From: Labilithrix sp.
GTDB lineage: Bacteria > Myxococcota_A > Polyangia > Polyangiales > Polyangiaceae
Assembly (NCBI GenBank): GCA_019637225.1
Contig: JAHBWC010000062.1
Location: forward strand, 1-52,613
DNA length: 52,613 bases
Direction: 5' to 3'
Shown here piece after piece: positions 24,567 to 33,454 of this stretch. The translations under genes and the position numbers were made by a program. Position 1 is the stretch's first letter. Every line of letters starts with the position of its first letter. The notes beneath the pieces were generated by a model. It was given only the letters and a program-made list of their open reading frames with translations. It ran no database searches and was not told where the DNA came from.

Positions 24567-26170
24567 AGCGCGCCTGTCCTAGCACGGACCGAACTCGAGG
24601 GAGGCCACGAAGTGGGCCCGCGTCCGGTGAGCTCGAGGTGCGCGGGAGCGCGAGCGTCGCTCGGGTCGTCCGGGGCCGGGGCGGCGGGGGCACGGACCCG
24701 CTCGTACGCCGGATCGCCGTACTCCGGCGTCCGCGGCTCGAAGAACGCGTCGAACCGGACCTCGACGCCGACCGCGACGGTGTGCGTGAACGCGCGGTAC
24801 TCGCCGTTGTTGACGGCAGGCAGCGGCTGGTCGTCGCCGCCCACCGTCCGGCCCTCCTTGGCGCCGTTCGACGGGCGGTACGCGCCGTCGGTCACGACGC
24901 GGGAGATCGAGGCCACCGCGGCGTAGGCGAGGTTGATCGTGAACGCGCCGTGGCGCACGCCGAGGCCGGCCGTGCCCGCGACCTTCGCCAGCGTGTTCGC
25001 GTCGAGCCGCGTGAAGGCGCTGTCCGTCGTCGGGCTGTCGTAGAACGCGCCCGCGCGCAGGGTGACGACGCTGCCTTCTCCGAGCGCCACGTTGTACGCG
25101 CCGCCCGCGCGGACGCTCACGGTGTCGTTCCACCGGTGGAGGCTCGTCACGGTCGTCGGCTTGCCGCCGCCCGTGATGCTCGTCGTGACGACGGTGGGCC
25201 CCGCCGCCTGGGCGCTGCTCCAGGCCTCGTAGGTCCCGTCGAGCTCGAGGTCGTACTGCTCGAACGTCCCCTCCATCCCGATGTACCGAGCGCCGAGGCG
25301 GAGGGTCCACGGCAAGTCGAGCGTGAGCGTGGCCGCGCTCGGCGGGAGCGCGCCGGCGGCGAGCCTCGGCGTGACCCGGCCCTCGGCGGTGAGCGACGTC
25401 GGCGAGCGGAGCTGCGCGCCGATCTGGACCGAGGGCGCGGGCCGCGCGAGGACGCCGATCGAGCCGGCGAAGCTCTTGCCGTCCGCCTGGACGCGCGCCT
25501 CGGCGTCGCACGGGCGGTACTCGGCGTTGTTGCACGCGCCGCCGCCGGGATCGGCCACCGCGACGGAGAGCTGGTCGAAGGCGCCGACGACGAGGTGCCC
25601 GGAGACGCCGACGTCGATCTGCGGCGTCACGCGGTACGCCGCGCCGAGGGTCGGGAAGAGCACCTTCGACCGCGACTGGATGGAGTCGTAGCGCGACGGC
25701 GCGGGCATGCCCTTCACGCCGAGCGGGAACGTGCGACCCGTCGCGGCGGGGCCGAAGACGCCGGCGCCGAACGTCAGGCGATCGGACAGCCCGAGGTCCG
25801 TCGTAGCGGCGAGCATCGGCAGCACGAACGACGCGTTCTTGTCCTCGACCACCGGGAACGGGCGGCCGCCCCACGGCGTGGCGGGATCGCTCGGATCGTC
25901 GGGGTAGCGCCCCGTCCGCGCGAAGTAGAACGTGTTGAAGTGGACGTTGGCGCTCACCTGGAGCTTCGTCCCGCGCTGGCGCGCGAGGCCCGCGACGTTC
26001 CAGTAGATCGCGGTGGCGTCGTCGGCCTTCGCGGTGAACGTCGCGCCGCGGCCGAGGGCCTCCGCGCCTTGATCGGGGAGCTCGTCGAAGCCGCCCGCCT
26101 CGGCGCGCGAGCACACGACCAGCGATGCGAGGGCGATCGCCGTCGCGTAGAGGCGCCTCTTCGACGGCAA
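24563..26170 (-). CDS. FadL/OMPP1-type outer-membrane beta-barrel protein
   Basis: 535 residues with a signal peptide (KRRLYATAIALASLVVCSRA, cut near AEA) and the FadL N-terminal plug pattern GFDELPDQGAEALGRGATFT followed by DDATAIYWNVAGLARQRGT. Then come alternating amphipathic strands (LFPTLGAAYRVTPQIDVGVS, LPWTLRLGARYIGMEGTFE, VVTLRAGAFYDSPTTDSAF). FadL proteins let hydrophobic compounds such as long-chain fatty acids or aromatics cross the outer membrane. The barrel is followed by about 45 residues of Pro/Ala-rich tail (after VRFDAFFEP), longer than usual. It starts 9 bases after the Cys-rich lipoprotein gene and overlaps the ABC-F gene. Confidence 0.9.
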   Translation of the reverse strand: MPSKRRLYATAIALASLVVCSRAEAGGFDELPDQGAEALGRGATFTAKADDATAIYWNVAGLARQRGTKLQVSANVHFNTFYFARTGRYPDDPSDPATPWGGRPFPVVEDKNASFVLPMLAATTDLGLSDRLTFGAGVFGPAATGRTFPLGVKGMPAPSRYDSIQSRSKVLFPTLGAAYRVTPQIDVGVSGHLVVGAFDQLSVAVADPGGGACNNAEYRPCDAEARVQADGKSFAGSIGVLARPAPSVQIGAQLRSPTSLTAEGRVTPRLAAGALPPSAATLTLDLPWTLRLGARYIGMEGTFEQYDLELDGTYEAWSSAQAAGPTVVTTSITGGGKPTTVTSLHRWNDTVSVRAGGAYNVALGEGSVVTLRAGAFYDSPTTDSAFTRLDANTLAKVAGTAGLGVRHGAFTINLAYAAVASISRVVTDGAYRPSNGAKEGRTVGGDDQPLPAVNNGEYRAFTHTVAVGVEVRFDAFFEPRTPEYGDPAYERVRAPAAPAPDDPSDARAPAHLELTGRGPTSWPPSSSVRARTGAL

Positions 26171-26179
26171 TGGCGGCTC

Positions 26180-27085
26180 CTACTTGTTGCAGGCCGCGGT
26201 GCCTTCCGGGAGGAACCGGCACGGCGTGCACATCTCGTCGTCGTCGCAGTTGCCCTTCACGAAGTCCTCGCCGCGCACCTCGATCGCGCACTTCGACACG
26301 CAGATACCGGCGATGAGGCCGAAGCCCGTCTTGCACTTCTTCACGGTCACGCCGGGGATCGGCACCGGGACGAGCTCGTTCGGCGCGCAGAGCATCGCCT
26401 CACCGGCGCAGGTCTCGGGGCCGAGGCGCTCGCGCGAGTCGGCGGGGACGGCGTCCGACGGGACGCAGCGCCCGCGGCCGCCGCAGCACTCCGCGAGGCC
26501 CTTGGCCGGCGCAGGCCCGGGCGCGGGCGCGGGCCCCGCGTCGCCGGCGCCGCCGCACGACGACGAGCCGCCGCCGCCGAGCTTGCAGAGGCCCGTCTCC
26601 GCCTGCGTGAGCGGGTTCACGCAGGGTGCGCAGACCTGATCGCCAGCGCACTGGTCCTTCGTCGCGCCCTTCAGGAGGTCGTAGTTCGCGACGATGTCCT
26701 TGGCGAGCGGCCAGAAGCAGCGGCCCTCGTTGTCGAGGACGGCGGTGCACTTCTCGAGCTCGATCTTCGAGCCCTTCGCGACGACCTCGTCGGGGACGCA
26801 CGCCTCGTCCGCACTGCACGACGCTTGCTCGAAGGTGTCCTTGAAGTTGCCGAGGCCGTCGCGCGCCACGCAGCGGCCCTTGACGCCCTTCGTGCCGGTG
26901 CACTCGGGGAGCGAGCTCGGGTCCTTGCCGTCGACGCTCTCGACGCAGGCGGTCTCGCCCGCGGGCGTGACCTTCTCGGACTTCGCCGTGGCCGCCGGCG
27001 GGACCTCGCCGTACGGATCGGCGGCTTCACACGCGACGGCACCGATGAGACCGAGCATCACGACGAGTCCTGCAAAGGTTCGCAT
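26180..27085 (-). CDS. Cys-rich lipoprotein
   Basis: 301 residues from the ATG at 27085. The signal peptide MRTFAGLVVMLGLIGAVACE has its lipobox Cys at GAVAC. The mature part holds more than 20 cysteines in repeating pairs (ECTGTKGVKGRCVARDG, SCSADEACVPDEV, KCTAVLDNEGRCF, DQVCAPCVNPLT, CAGEAMLCAPNEL, KCKTGFGLIAGICVSKC, CDDDEMCTPC). The blocks of CTG-K-GRCV and C-G-DEVCAPC recur about 90 residues apart, suggesting duplicated modules stabilised by disulfides. A Gly/Ser/Ala/Pro linker divides the protein in two. No family recognised; I infer surface display. It is the first gene of an operon with the FadL-type gene, 9 bases downstream. Confidence 0.85.
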   Translation of the reverse strand: MRTFAGLVVMLGLIGAVACEAADPYGEVPPAATAKSEKVTPAGETACVESVDGKDPSSLPECTGTKGVKGRCVARDGLGNFKDTFEQASCSADEACVPDEVVAKGSKIELEKCTAVLDNEGRCFWPLAKDIVANYDLLKGATKDQCAGDQVCAPCVNPLTQAETGLCKLGGGGSSSCGGAGDAGPAPAPGPAPAKGLAECCGGRGRCVPSDAVPADSRERLGPETCAGEAMLCAPNELVPVPIPGVTVKKCKTGFGLIAGICVSKCAIEVRGEDFVKGNCDDDEMCTPCRFLPEGTAACNK

Positions 27086-27329
27086 CTTCGGGCCCTCGTC
27101 CTCGCTTCGAGCAACGCGCGTGCCCCGCGCACGGGCGAGAAACACCGCGGAGAAGGCGCGCGCCGACGCGCGTCCTGTCACGGCGCGGAGACAGCGCGAG
27201 CCTTCGCCGAACCAGGCGACGTGCTCGCACACAGGGCGCCCGAGGGCTCGCCCACGCGACGCCCGCGCGACCCGCGCGCGACGCCCGCGCGACGGAGGCG
27301 CCGAGCTCGAGCGTGAAGCGCGAGCGCGT

Positions 27330-27349
27330 GCGGCGATTTCGCCGCTTTT
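27330..27349 (+). terminator. Terminator-like hairpin before the large kinase gene
   Basis: Arms GCGGCG (27330-27335) and CGCCGC (27340-27345) with loop ATTT are followed by TTTT. It lies 40 bases upstream of GTG 27390 on the coding strand. It could insulate the gene from upstream transcription or act in a leader. Confidence 0.35.
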
Positions 27350-27389
27350 GCCGCGGCCCCGATGCGCGTACGCTCTCGTCCGAGCGTTT

Positions 27390-30300
27390 GTGAGAGACAA
27401 TTCCTTCTATGTCTCGAGTCTCCTCGAGCTGGCGGACGCGAGCGCTGCGGATCGGCGGGTGCTTTGGCGTCAGGCCATGGCGGCGCTCTCGCGGACCAAC
27501 CTGGACGGCGGTCCGGGGCCGCTCGAGGGCCTACATCCCGACGTCCTGCTGAAAGGTGTGAGCGCGGCGCTCCACGACGGCCTCGCGGACGATCTCGACT
27601 GGCTCTCCCCGCAGGCCGCCGGCGTGGCGCTCTACACGCTCGCGGCGGCGCTGCCGGTGGGCGTCGAGCAACGCGAGCTCGGACGCCGCGTGCTCGCGCG
27701 GATGATCGCCGGCGACGCGGAGACGTTCACGGCCATCGCCACGAGCATGGCGCAGTCGGCCGGCAAGGGGCTCGGCAGCCCGAACGTGCGCGCCCGCATC
27801 GCGCTCGTCGCGGAGCTCCCGCTCGCGCACGCGATCGCCGACGGTCCGCTCGCGCTCGCGCTCGTGAGCCGCCGCGAGTTCCAGCGCGACTGGGTCTCGG
27901 TCCCGTCGACGCGCTCGCTCCCGGCCCGCCGCCTCGTCGCGAAGATCCTCGAGCGCGCCGCGCGGGAGGCGGCGCGGCGCGCGCAGATGGGCGACACGCA
28001 CGCGCTCCGCGTCTTCGCCGGCGAGACCGTCCGCGCCGCGTACAATCGCTTGCTCGCCGATCGCGAGTCGCTCGTCTGGCGCTACGTGGCGGTCGCGCGC
28101 GGCCTCTGCGCCGGATGGATCCCCGAGCTGAAGCAGCAGATCCAGGAGAGCCTGCGCGAGGGCCTGAGCCCCACGGAGTGGCGGCGCGCGGCGGCCTCGC
28201 TCGCGGCGTTCGGCGCCGTCCGCCCCGACGACGCGCTCAAGATCACGGCGGCCGTGGTGAAGCGCGGCCTCTTCACGTGGGAGGACCCGCCGAGCGCGGC
28301 GGCGTTCATCTGGGGGATCCCCCGCACGATCGAGGCCGAGCCGGAGGCCGCGACGAAGCTGCTCGATCTCGTGCTCCCGGTCGCGTCGGCCGAAGTGGCC
28401 GAGGCGGTCTGCGAGCTCCGCTACGAGTACGGGCCGTCGAAGGTCGTCGACCGCGCGCAGCGTCAGGCGTACGAGCTGCTCAAGGCGACCCGCGAGAAGC
28501 CGAAGGGCGAGGACGACGGCGCCGACGCGCTGTACCACGAGATCGCGCGGGACCTCGAGCCTGGGCCGCGCGACGATCAGCCCGTGCGCGGGCAGGCCGC
28601 CGCGGCGCTCGACGCGTTCGTCACCGAGGGCGCCGTCGCGGCGTACATGCGCGCGCGCGAGGTGCTCGTCGCGGCGAGGGGAGGGATGGACGCGCTCGAG
28701 GCCGTCGCGAACGACGACCACGCCGACGGACGCACGGGCTCGCTCGCGCGCCGCACGTCGATGGCGGTCATGCGCGATCTCGACACGAGCCTCCTCGAGC
28801 GCCCGGTGGTCGCCGATCTTCTGAAGCTCGGCGGCTCGACCGAGGCGCGCGCGAGCGAGGAGGGGCTCGACGCGATCCGCGAGCGCTTCGCGGAGTGGAT
28901 CGTCACGTGCGAGAGCCCCGAAGAGATCGCGGCGGAGGCCGAGGTGCCCGCGCCTCGTCACGCGACGCTGCGTCTGCGGCGTCTCCGGACGCTCCTTCAC
29001 CTCGTCGACGGCGACCTCGGCGAAGGGCTCGAGGCGAGCGCCGGCGGCCGCGCCGCGCAGGACGGAGACGCCGCGCGCGCGAAGCGCCTCCGCACGCTCT
29101 GGCTCCGCACGGTGAAGGCCCTGCTCCGGCACTTCGAGCGCGATCCGGCCCCCGTGCTCAAGCGGACGCTGCTGGCGTCGCTGGCGCGCGCGCTCGACGC
29201 GCTCGTCCGGCTCGGGGTGTGCGACGTCGCCGACGCGCTCCTCGTGCTCGCGATGCGCATCCGCGGGCGCCGCGACTTCGACGCGCTGGCCGAAGCGTCG
29301 ATGGACCCCGATCTCCGCCACGTCCTCGCGCGCTACGCGCGCTTCCTCCGCGAGTCGGAGCCGACGCTCGAGGTCTCGGCTCAGGCGGAGTCGGCGCGGC
29401 CGCCCCAGAAGAAGGCCGTCGAAGAGCGGCTGAAGGCGCTCGAGGCGCTCGCCGACGAGCTCGCGCCCGAGGGCTCGGCGCGGAGCGAGGCGCTGCGGAC
29501 CGTGCTCGTTCGGATCCACGGCGCGCTCGCCGCGACCGTGAAGGTGACGGCGCTGTGCGCGCTCTCCACGTCGAACACGACGGACGCCGACGTCGTCGCG
29601 TCGGTCGAGACCTGGGTCGGCGCCCTGGCGCAGATGTGCCTCGGCGCGCGCGGCCGCCTCGATCCGGACGTGCCCGTCGCGGCGCCGCCCGTCGCGCAGC
29701 CGAAGCTCCTCAGCGTGCTCGTCTCGCGCGTGCTCGCGGAGGCGGAGACGCCGCTCGACGAGCAGGACCTCGGCGCGGCGGTCAACGAGCTCGTCGGCGG
29801 GATCCCGCACGGTCTCGGGCGCCTCGTCTCGGGTCTGCTCTGGGGCCTCGCCGATCTCCCCGTCGAGCGGCCCTCGGCCGAGGCCGGCATCCTCAGCGTC
29901 GCCGAGCAGCTCCCGCCCTGGCTCCCGGCGCGTCGCACGATCGGCGGCTTCTACGTGCAGCGCTCGCTCGGCGTCGGCGGCACCGCGTCGGTGTTCATCG
30001 TGACGCGTGCGGAGGACAAGCACGAGCCGAGCGCGGAGCGCTTCGCGCTCAAGGTCCCCGACTACAACGCGACCGCGGCGCGCAGCCTCTCGCAGGAGGA
30101 GTTCCTCGCGCTCTTCCGCGAAGAGGCGTCGGCGCTCATCATGCTGCCGAACCACGCGAACCTCGCGCGCTTCGTGACCTTCGACATGGGCACGCGGCCC
30201 TTGCCGATCCTCGTGATGGAGCTCGTCGAGGGCGTCACGCTCGAGCGCGTGCTCCAGTCGCGGACCTTCGACGTCAAGAAGTGCCTCAAGGTGCTCGACG

Positions 30301-30815
30301 ACGTCCTGGCCGGGCTCGAGGCGATGCACTCGGTCGGCCTCGGGCACCTCGACCTCAAGCCGTCGAACGTGCTGCTCCGCCGCGGCGAGCAGGGGGTGCT
30401 CGTGGACTTCGGCCTCGCCGGTCGCAAGCTCCGTCAGGGCTGCGGGACCGGACCGTACGGCGCGCCCGAGGTGTGGGGCGTGCTCCCCGAGGGCTTCGTC
30501 CCGTCGCCGGCGGCGGCCGACATCTACTCGTTCGGGTGCCTCGCGTTCGAGATGCTCACCGGCAAGGTGCTCTTCGACGCGTCGAACGAGGTCGCGCAGA
30601 TCACGATGCACGTCTCGCACGACGGCTTCCCGGCGCCGATGAAGGAGCTCCTCGCCAACCCCGAGGTGAGCCCGGTGGCCGAGGTGCTCGTCCCGACGCT
30701 CCGCCGCGACCCGCGCAACCGCCCCACCGCCGAGGAGCTCCGGAGGGACCTCCGTGCGACGTGGTCGCTGGTCGAGACGGCGAAGTGGCCGGCGCCCGTC
30801 ACCGCCACCGCGTAG
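27390..30815 (+). CDS. Large protein with long helical N-terminal region and C-terminal Ser/Thr kinase domain
   Basis: About 1141 residues from GTG 27390. The first 840 residues are alpha-helical, Ala/Leu/Arg-rich, with no family I can name; the helical spacing is compatible with HEAT-like repeats. From about residue 850 there is a complete kinase domain: glycine loop GVGGTASV, FALKVPDYN (Lys), HLDLKPSNVLL (catalytic Asp near 987, with Leu in place of the HRD Arg), LVDFGLAGR, and APEVW. Usual kinase layouts put the catalytic domain first, so this order is notable. No transmembrane helix is evident. The start is uncertain: TACGCT (27369-27374) lies 15 bases before the GTG, and ATG 27478 is an alternative. 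It converges on the next kinase gene with a 13-base gap. Confidence 0.85.
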   Translation: MRDNSFYVSSLLELADASAADRRVLWRQAMAALSRTNLDGGPGPLEGLHPDVLLKGVSAALHDGLADDLDWLSPQAAGVALYTLAAALPVGVEQRELGRRVLARMIAGDAETFTAIATSMAQSAGKGLGSPNVRARIALVAELPLAHAIADGPLALALVSRREFQRDWVSVPSTRSLPARRLVAKILERAAREAARRAQMGDTHALRVFAGETVRAAYNRLLADRESLVWRYVAVARGLCAGWIPELKQQIQESLREGLSPTEWRRAAASLAAFGAVRPDDALKITAAVVKRGLFTWEDPPSAAAFIWGIPRTIEAEPEAATKLLDLVLPVASAEVAEAVCELRYEYGPSKVVDRAQRQAYELLKATREKPKGEDDGADALYHEIARDLEPGPRDDQPVRGQAAAALDAFVTEGAVAAYMRAREVLVAARGGMDALEAVANDDHADGRTGSLARRTSMAVMRDLDTSLLERPVVADLLKLGGSTEARASEEGLDAIRERFAEWIVTCESPEEIAAEAEVPAPRHATLRLRRLRTLLHLVDGDLGEGLEASAGGRAAQDGDAARAKRLRTLWLRTVKALLRHFERDPAPVLKRTLLASLARALDALVRLGVCDVADALLVLAMRIRGRRDFDALAEASMDPDLRHVLARYARFLRESEPTLEVSAQAESARPPQKKAVEERLKALEALADELAPEGSARSEALRTVLVRIHGALAATVKVTALCALSTSNTTDADVVASVETWVGALAQMCLGARGRLDPDVPVAAPPVAQPKLLSVLVSRVLAEAETPLDEQDLGAAVNELVGGIPHGLGRLVSGLLWGLADLPVERPSAEAGILSVAEQLPPWLPARRTIGGFYVQRSLGVGGTASVFIVTRAEDKHEPSAERFALKVPDYNATAARSLSQEEFLALFREEASALIMLPNHANLARFVTFDMGTRPLPILVMELVEGVTLERVLQSRTFDVKKCLKVLDDVLAGLEAMHSVGLGHLDLKPSNVLLRRGEQGVLVDFGLAGRKLRQGCGTGPYGAPEVWGVLPEGFVPSPAAADIYSFGCLAFEMLTGKVLFDASNEVAQITMHVSHDGFPAPMKELLANPEVSPVAEVLVPTLRRDPRNRPTAEELRRDLRATWSLVETAKWPAPVTATA

Positions 30816-30828
30816 CTTCGTCGATTCG

Positions 30829-32136
30829 CTACCGCTTCAGCAGATCGAGACGCCCGATGACCGCGGCGAGGACGTGGGCGTTGACCGGCTTCGGGACGAG
30901 GTGGCGGACCCGCGCGTCGCCGAGGGCACGCGCGGTCGCGGGGAAGTCGCGGCTGACGATCACGACGTCGGCTTCCGCGCGACGCGCGCGGACGAGCTGC
31001 ACGAGCTCGGCGAGTCGCCCGGCGGCGGACTCCTCGTCGATGACGAGCACGTCGTAGCGCCCGCTGCCCACGAGCGTCGCCGCCTCGGTCGCGGACTCGG
31101 CGGTGTCGCAGCGGACGTCGCGGCCGTGCGCGCGGAGCGCGCTCGTCGTGTTGCGCACGAGGGATCGGCGGAGCCCGCCGTCGGTCGCCAGGATCGCCGC
31201 CGTCGGACCCGACGCCGTGCGGGCGCTGCCGCGCGCGAGGCCGGCCTCGAGCGCCGCGACGAGCTCGCCCGCGGACGCGTGACGACCCTCGGGCTCTTTC
31301 GAGAGCGCGCGCACGAGGACGTCGTCGATCGCCGCGAGCTCCGGGCGGAGCGTCGAGATGCGCCGCGGCTCTTGCGATATGTGGGCGACGAGGACGGTGT
31401 AGACGTCGTCGCCCTCGAAGACGGGGCGCCCCGTGAGGAGCTCGAAGGCCGTGCAGCCGAGCGCGTAGAGGTCCGCTCGCGCGGTGACGCGGGTCCCGTC
31501 CGGATCCTTCGCCTGCTCGGGCGCCATGTACGAGGGCGTACCGCCCGTGATCGACAGCCTCGGGCTCGACTTCGTGCGGCGGCGCGCGAGGCCGAAGTCG
31601 ATGAGGACGGGGCGATCGGTGCCCTTCTCGATGATGATGTTCGCGGGCTTGACGTCCCGATGGACGAGGCGCCGCGCGTGGACGGCATCGAGGCCCTGGC
31701 CGATCGCGCGGAGGATCGGGAGCGCGCGCGCGAGGTCCACGGTGGCGCCGCGCTGAGCGTGGGAGTCGATGACCTGCTCGAGCGACTCGCCCAGGACGAG
31801 CTCCATCGCGAGGTACGCGGCTTGCTGAAAAGGCCCGAAGGCGTAGACCTGGACGACGTTCTCGTGGCGCACCTGCGCGAGCGCCTGCGCCTCCTTGACG
31901 AAGCGCTGCCCGACGGCGGGGTCGAGCGAGGGCTCGACGATCTTGAGGGCCACCGGTCGCTCGAGGAAGAGATCCTCGGCGCGAAGGACCACGCCCATCG
32001 CGCCGGCTCCGAGGCGGCCGAGCACGCGATAGCGACCGTCGACGACGTCGGGGAGCACGAGCGGTCGGACCTCGGACGGCGCCTCGGTGGGGCCGAAGGC
32101 GGTCGTCGGGGGCTCAGGCTCCTTGCGATCGCTCAT
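30829..32136 (-). CDS. Ser/Thr protein kinase with C-terminal receiver-like domain
   Basis: 435 residues from the ATG at 32136, preceded by GGAAAG. The kinase domain (about 35-300) is fully canonical: LGAGAMGVV, Lys65 in ALKIV, HRDVKPANIII (159-169), DFG (180-182), MAPEQ. A second domain (about 313-434) has the alpha/beta order of a response-regulator receiver: ATDGG with Asp319, VLVIDEES with Asp367 at the phosphoacceptor position, VIVSRD, and VPKPV with Lys416. One of the two acidic metal-binding residues is missing, so it may be a pseudo-receiver. The protein appears cytoplasmic. It is divergent from the YkgJ-type gene. A longer start at 32199 would add 21 residues. Confidence 0.94.
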   Translation of the reverse strand: MSDRKEPEPPTTAFGPTEAPSEVRPLVLPDVVDGRYRVLGRLGAGAMGVVLRAEDLFLERPVALKIVEPSLDPAVGQRFVKEAQALAQVRHENVVQVYAFGPFQQAAYLAMELVLGESLEQVIDSHAQRGATVDLARALPILRAIGQGLDAVHARRLVHRDVKPANIIIEKGTDRPVLIDFGLARRRTKSSPRLSITGGTPSYMAPEQAKDPDGTRVTARADLYALGCTAFELLTGRPVFEGDDVYTVLVAHISQEPRRISTLRPELAAIDDVLVRALSKEPEGRHASAGELVAALEAGLARGSARTASGPTAAILATDGGLRRSLVRNTTSALRAHGRDVRCDTAESATEAATLVGSGRYDVLVIDEESAAGRLAELVQLVRARRAEADVVIVSRDFPATARALGDARVRHLVPKPVNAHVLAAVIGRLDLLKR

Positions 32137-32165
32137 CGTGCTTTCCGGTACGACGACTTGCCACC

Positions 32166-32177
32166 CTGGTCGACCAG
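32166..32177. promoter_or_regulatory. 12-bp perfect palindrome upstream of the kinase gene
   Basis: CTGGTCGACCAG lies 29 bases upstream of the ATG at 32136, within the 107-base divergent region. It is a possible operator, unproven. Confidence 0.3.
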
Positions 32178-32243
32178 CATCCCAAGTGAGTCTTACCATT
32201 CGACGCTTGTCTGTCGCATCGCTTCCACTAGCTAACGAAGCGT

Positions 32244-32711
32244 GTGGTGGGTCTGCGTGCGTCGTTGTCCCTGCCGGCGGGGGCCTCGGAGCGCCTCGAA
32301 CCGTCGCGCTTGCTCGCTCGAATCCGCCGAGATATCCGGAGCGTTGTGCCTCTCTCTCCGGTCCACGGCGAGCCCGATCCGGGCGGCGGCGATTGCGTCG
32401 CGTGTGGTCGCTGCTGCCATCATGGGCCACAGACGGTTCACCTTCTCGAGGCCGACGAGGCGCGGATGGGAGAGCGGCTCCTTCCGATCTACACCGAGCT
32501 CCAGGGCCGCCCGCCGCACTTCCGCTTCATCAAGAACGAGGGCGAGCGGTGCCGAGGTCTCGACGTCTCGGTCCCGGGGCAGTACCCGTGCGCGATCTAC
32601 GAGGTGCGCCCCGAGGACTGCCGGATCGTAGAGCCCGGCTCGCCGGCCTGCCTCGAGGCGCGCCGCCTCGGGCACCTCGGCAAGAGCCTCGGCTTCAAGC
32701 GCGAGGCTTGA
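32244..32711 (+). CDS. YkgJ-family Cys-cluster protein
   Basis: 155 residues. The YkgJ (zinc- or iron-chelating) pattern is clear: CVACGRCC (Cys51, 54, 57, 58), GERCRGL, YPCAIYEVRPEDCRIVEPGS and CLEARR. These proteins bind a metal ion or Fe-S cluster through the conserved cysteines; their role is not established. The start is a GTG (32244), and a run of GTG codons makes the exact choice uncertain. The N-terminal 40 residues are Arg/Leu/Ser-rich and may be partly untranslated. It precedes a second Uma2 gene by 111 bases. Confidence 0.9.
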   Translation: MVGLRASLSLPAGASERLEPSRLLARIRRDIRSVVPLSPVHGEPDPGGGDCVACGRCCHHGPQTVHLLEADEARMGERLLPIYTELQGRPPHFRFIKNEGERCRGLDVSVPGQYPCAIYEVRPEDCRIVEPGSPACLEARRLGHLGKSLGFKREA

Positions 32712-32818
32712 GCGGACGTCGTTCACCCTCCGATCCACGGCCAAGCTCGAGGGATCTTCAGGGGACTCTGGCACGCGACCGCCCGCCTAGCCGACGAGGC
32801 GCGGAGCGTCCGGAGTGG

Positions 32819-32824
32819 TAAGAT
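32819..32824 (+). promoter_or_regulatory. Candidate -10 box for the second Uma2 gene
   Basis: TAAGAT overlaps the first ATG (32823) and lies 7 bases before the second in-frame ATG (32832). If this is the promoter, transcription would begin at or near 32832. Confidence 0.45.
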
Positions 32825-33392
32825 GTTCTCGATGGCCGCTCCCGCGAAGCGCCACGCGACGTACGAGGATCTGCTTGCCGTCCCGGAGCATCTCGTCGCG
32901 GAGATCATCGGAGGCGTCCTTCGCACGCATCCCCGACCCGCAACGCTTCATGCGCGGGCTTCCTCTCGCCTCGGCGCCGAGCTCGACGGACCGTTCGACC
33001 GTGGGCGCGGGGGGCCGGGAGGCTGGATCTTGCTCGACGAGCCCGAGCTGCACCTCCACGGGGACATCCTGGTCCCCGACATCGCTGGCTGGCGTCGGAC
33101 GCGTCTCCCGGAGCTCCCGGACGCCGCGGCCTTCGAGCTTCCGCCGGACTGGGTCTGCGAGGTGCTCTCACCCTCGACGGCGGCGATGGATCGGGCGGAG
33201 AAGCTCCCGATCTACGCACGAGAACACGTCGAGTACGCGTGGCTCGTCGATCCGATCGCGCGAACGCTCGAGGCGTTCCGCCTCGAGAGCGCCCGCTGGG
33301 TCCTGCTCGGGACGTGGCGAGACGATGCTCACGTCCGAGTCGAACCGTTCGCCGAGCACGACCTCGAGCTCGCCGCGCTCTGGGCGAAGTGA
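32823..33392 (+). CDS. Uma2-family (DUF820) PD-(D/E)xK endonuclease-like protein, second copy
   Basis: 189 residues counted from 32823, or 186 from ATG 32832, which I think is the true start because a -10-like TAAGAT covers the first ATG. Motifs are ATYEDLLAVPEHLVAEIIGG, GDILVPDIAGWRR, VCEVLSPSTAAMDRAEKL and YAREHVEYAWLVDP. The acids AEI, PDI and CEV match the proposed catalytic positions. It differs substantially from the Uma2 protein at 15183 (Pro-Glu-His in place of Ser-Asp-Ala-Lys at the N-terminal motif), so the two are not a recent duplication. Confidence 0.92.
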   Translation: MFSMAAPAKRHATYEDLLAVPEHLVAEIIGGVLRTHPRPATLHARASSRLGAELDGPFDRGRGGPGGWILLDEPELHLHGDILVPDIAGWRRTRLPELPDAAAFELPPDWVCEVLSPSTAAMDRAEKLPIYAREHVEYAWLVDPIARTLEAFRLESARWVLLGTWRDDAHVRVEPFAEHDLELAALWAK

Positions 33393-33454
33393 CCGAACGA
33401 GGCGGTGTCGCGCGGGGAGAGCGCGCCCGGAGCGGTTGGTGGACACGTGCTCGA

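Noticed and set aside
27531..30620. Minus-strand open frame of about 1000 codons opposite the large kinase gene
   Set aside because: It is an Arg-rich shadow frame caused by high GC. The plus strand has clear kinase motifs.
32220..32242. Inverted repeat CGCTTC/GAAGCG upstream of the YkgJ-type gene
   Set aside because: The 6-bp arms with an 11-base loop are within what chance gives here.
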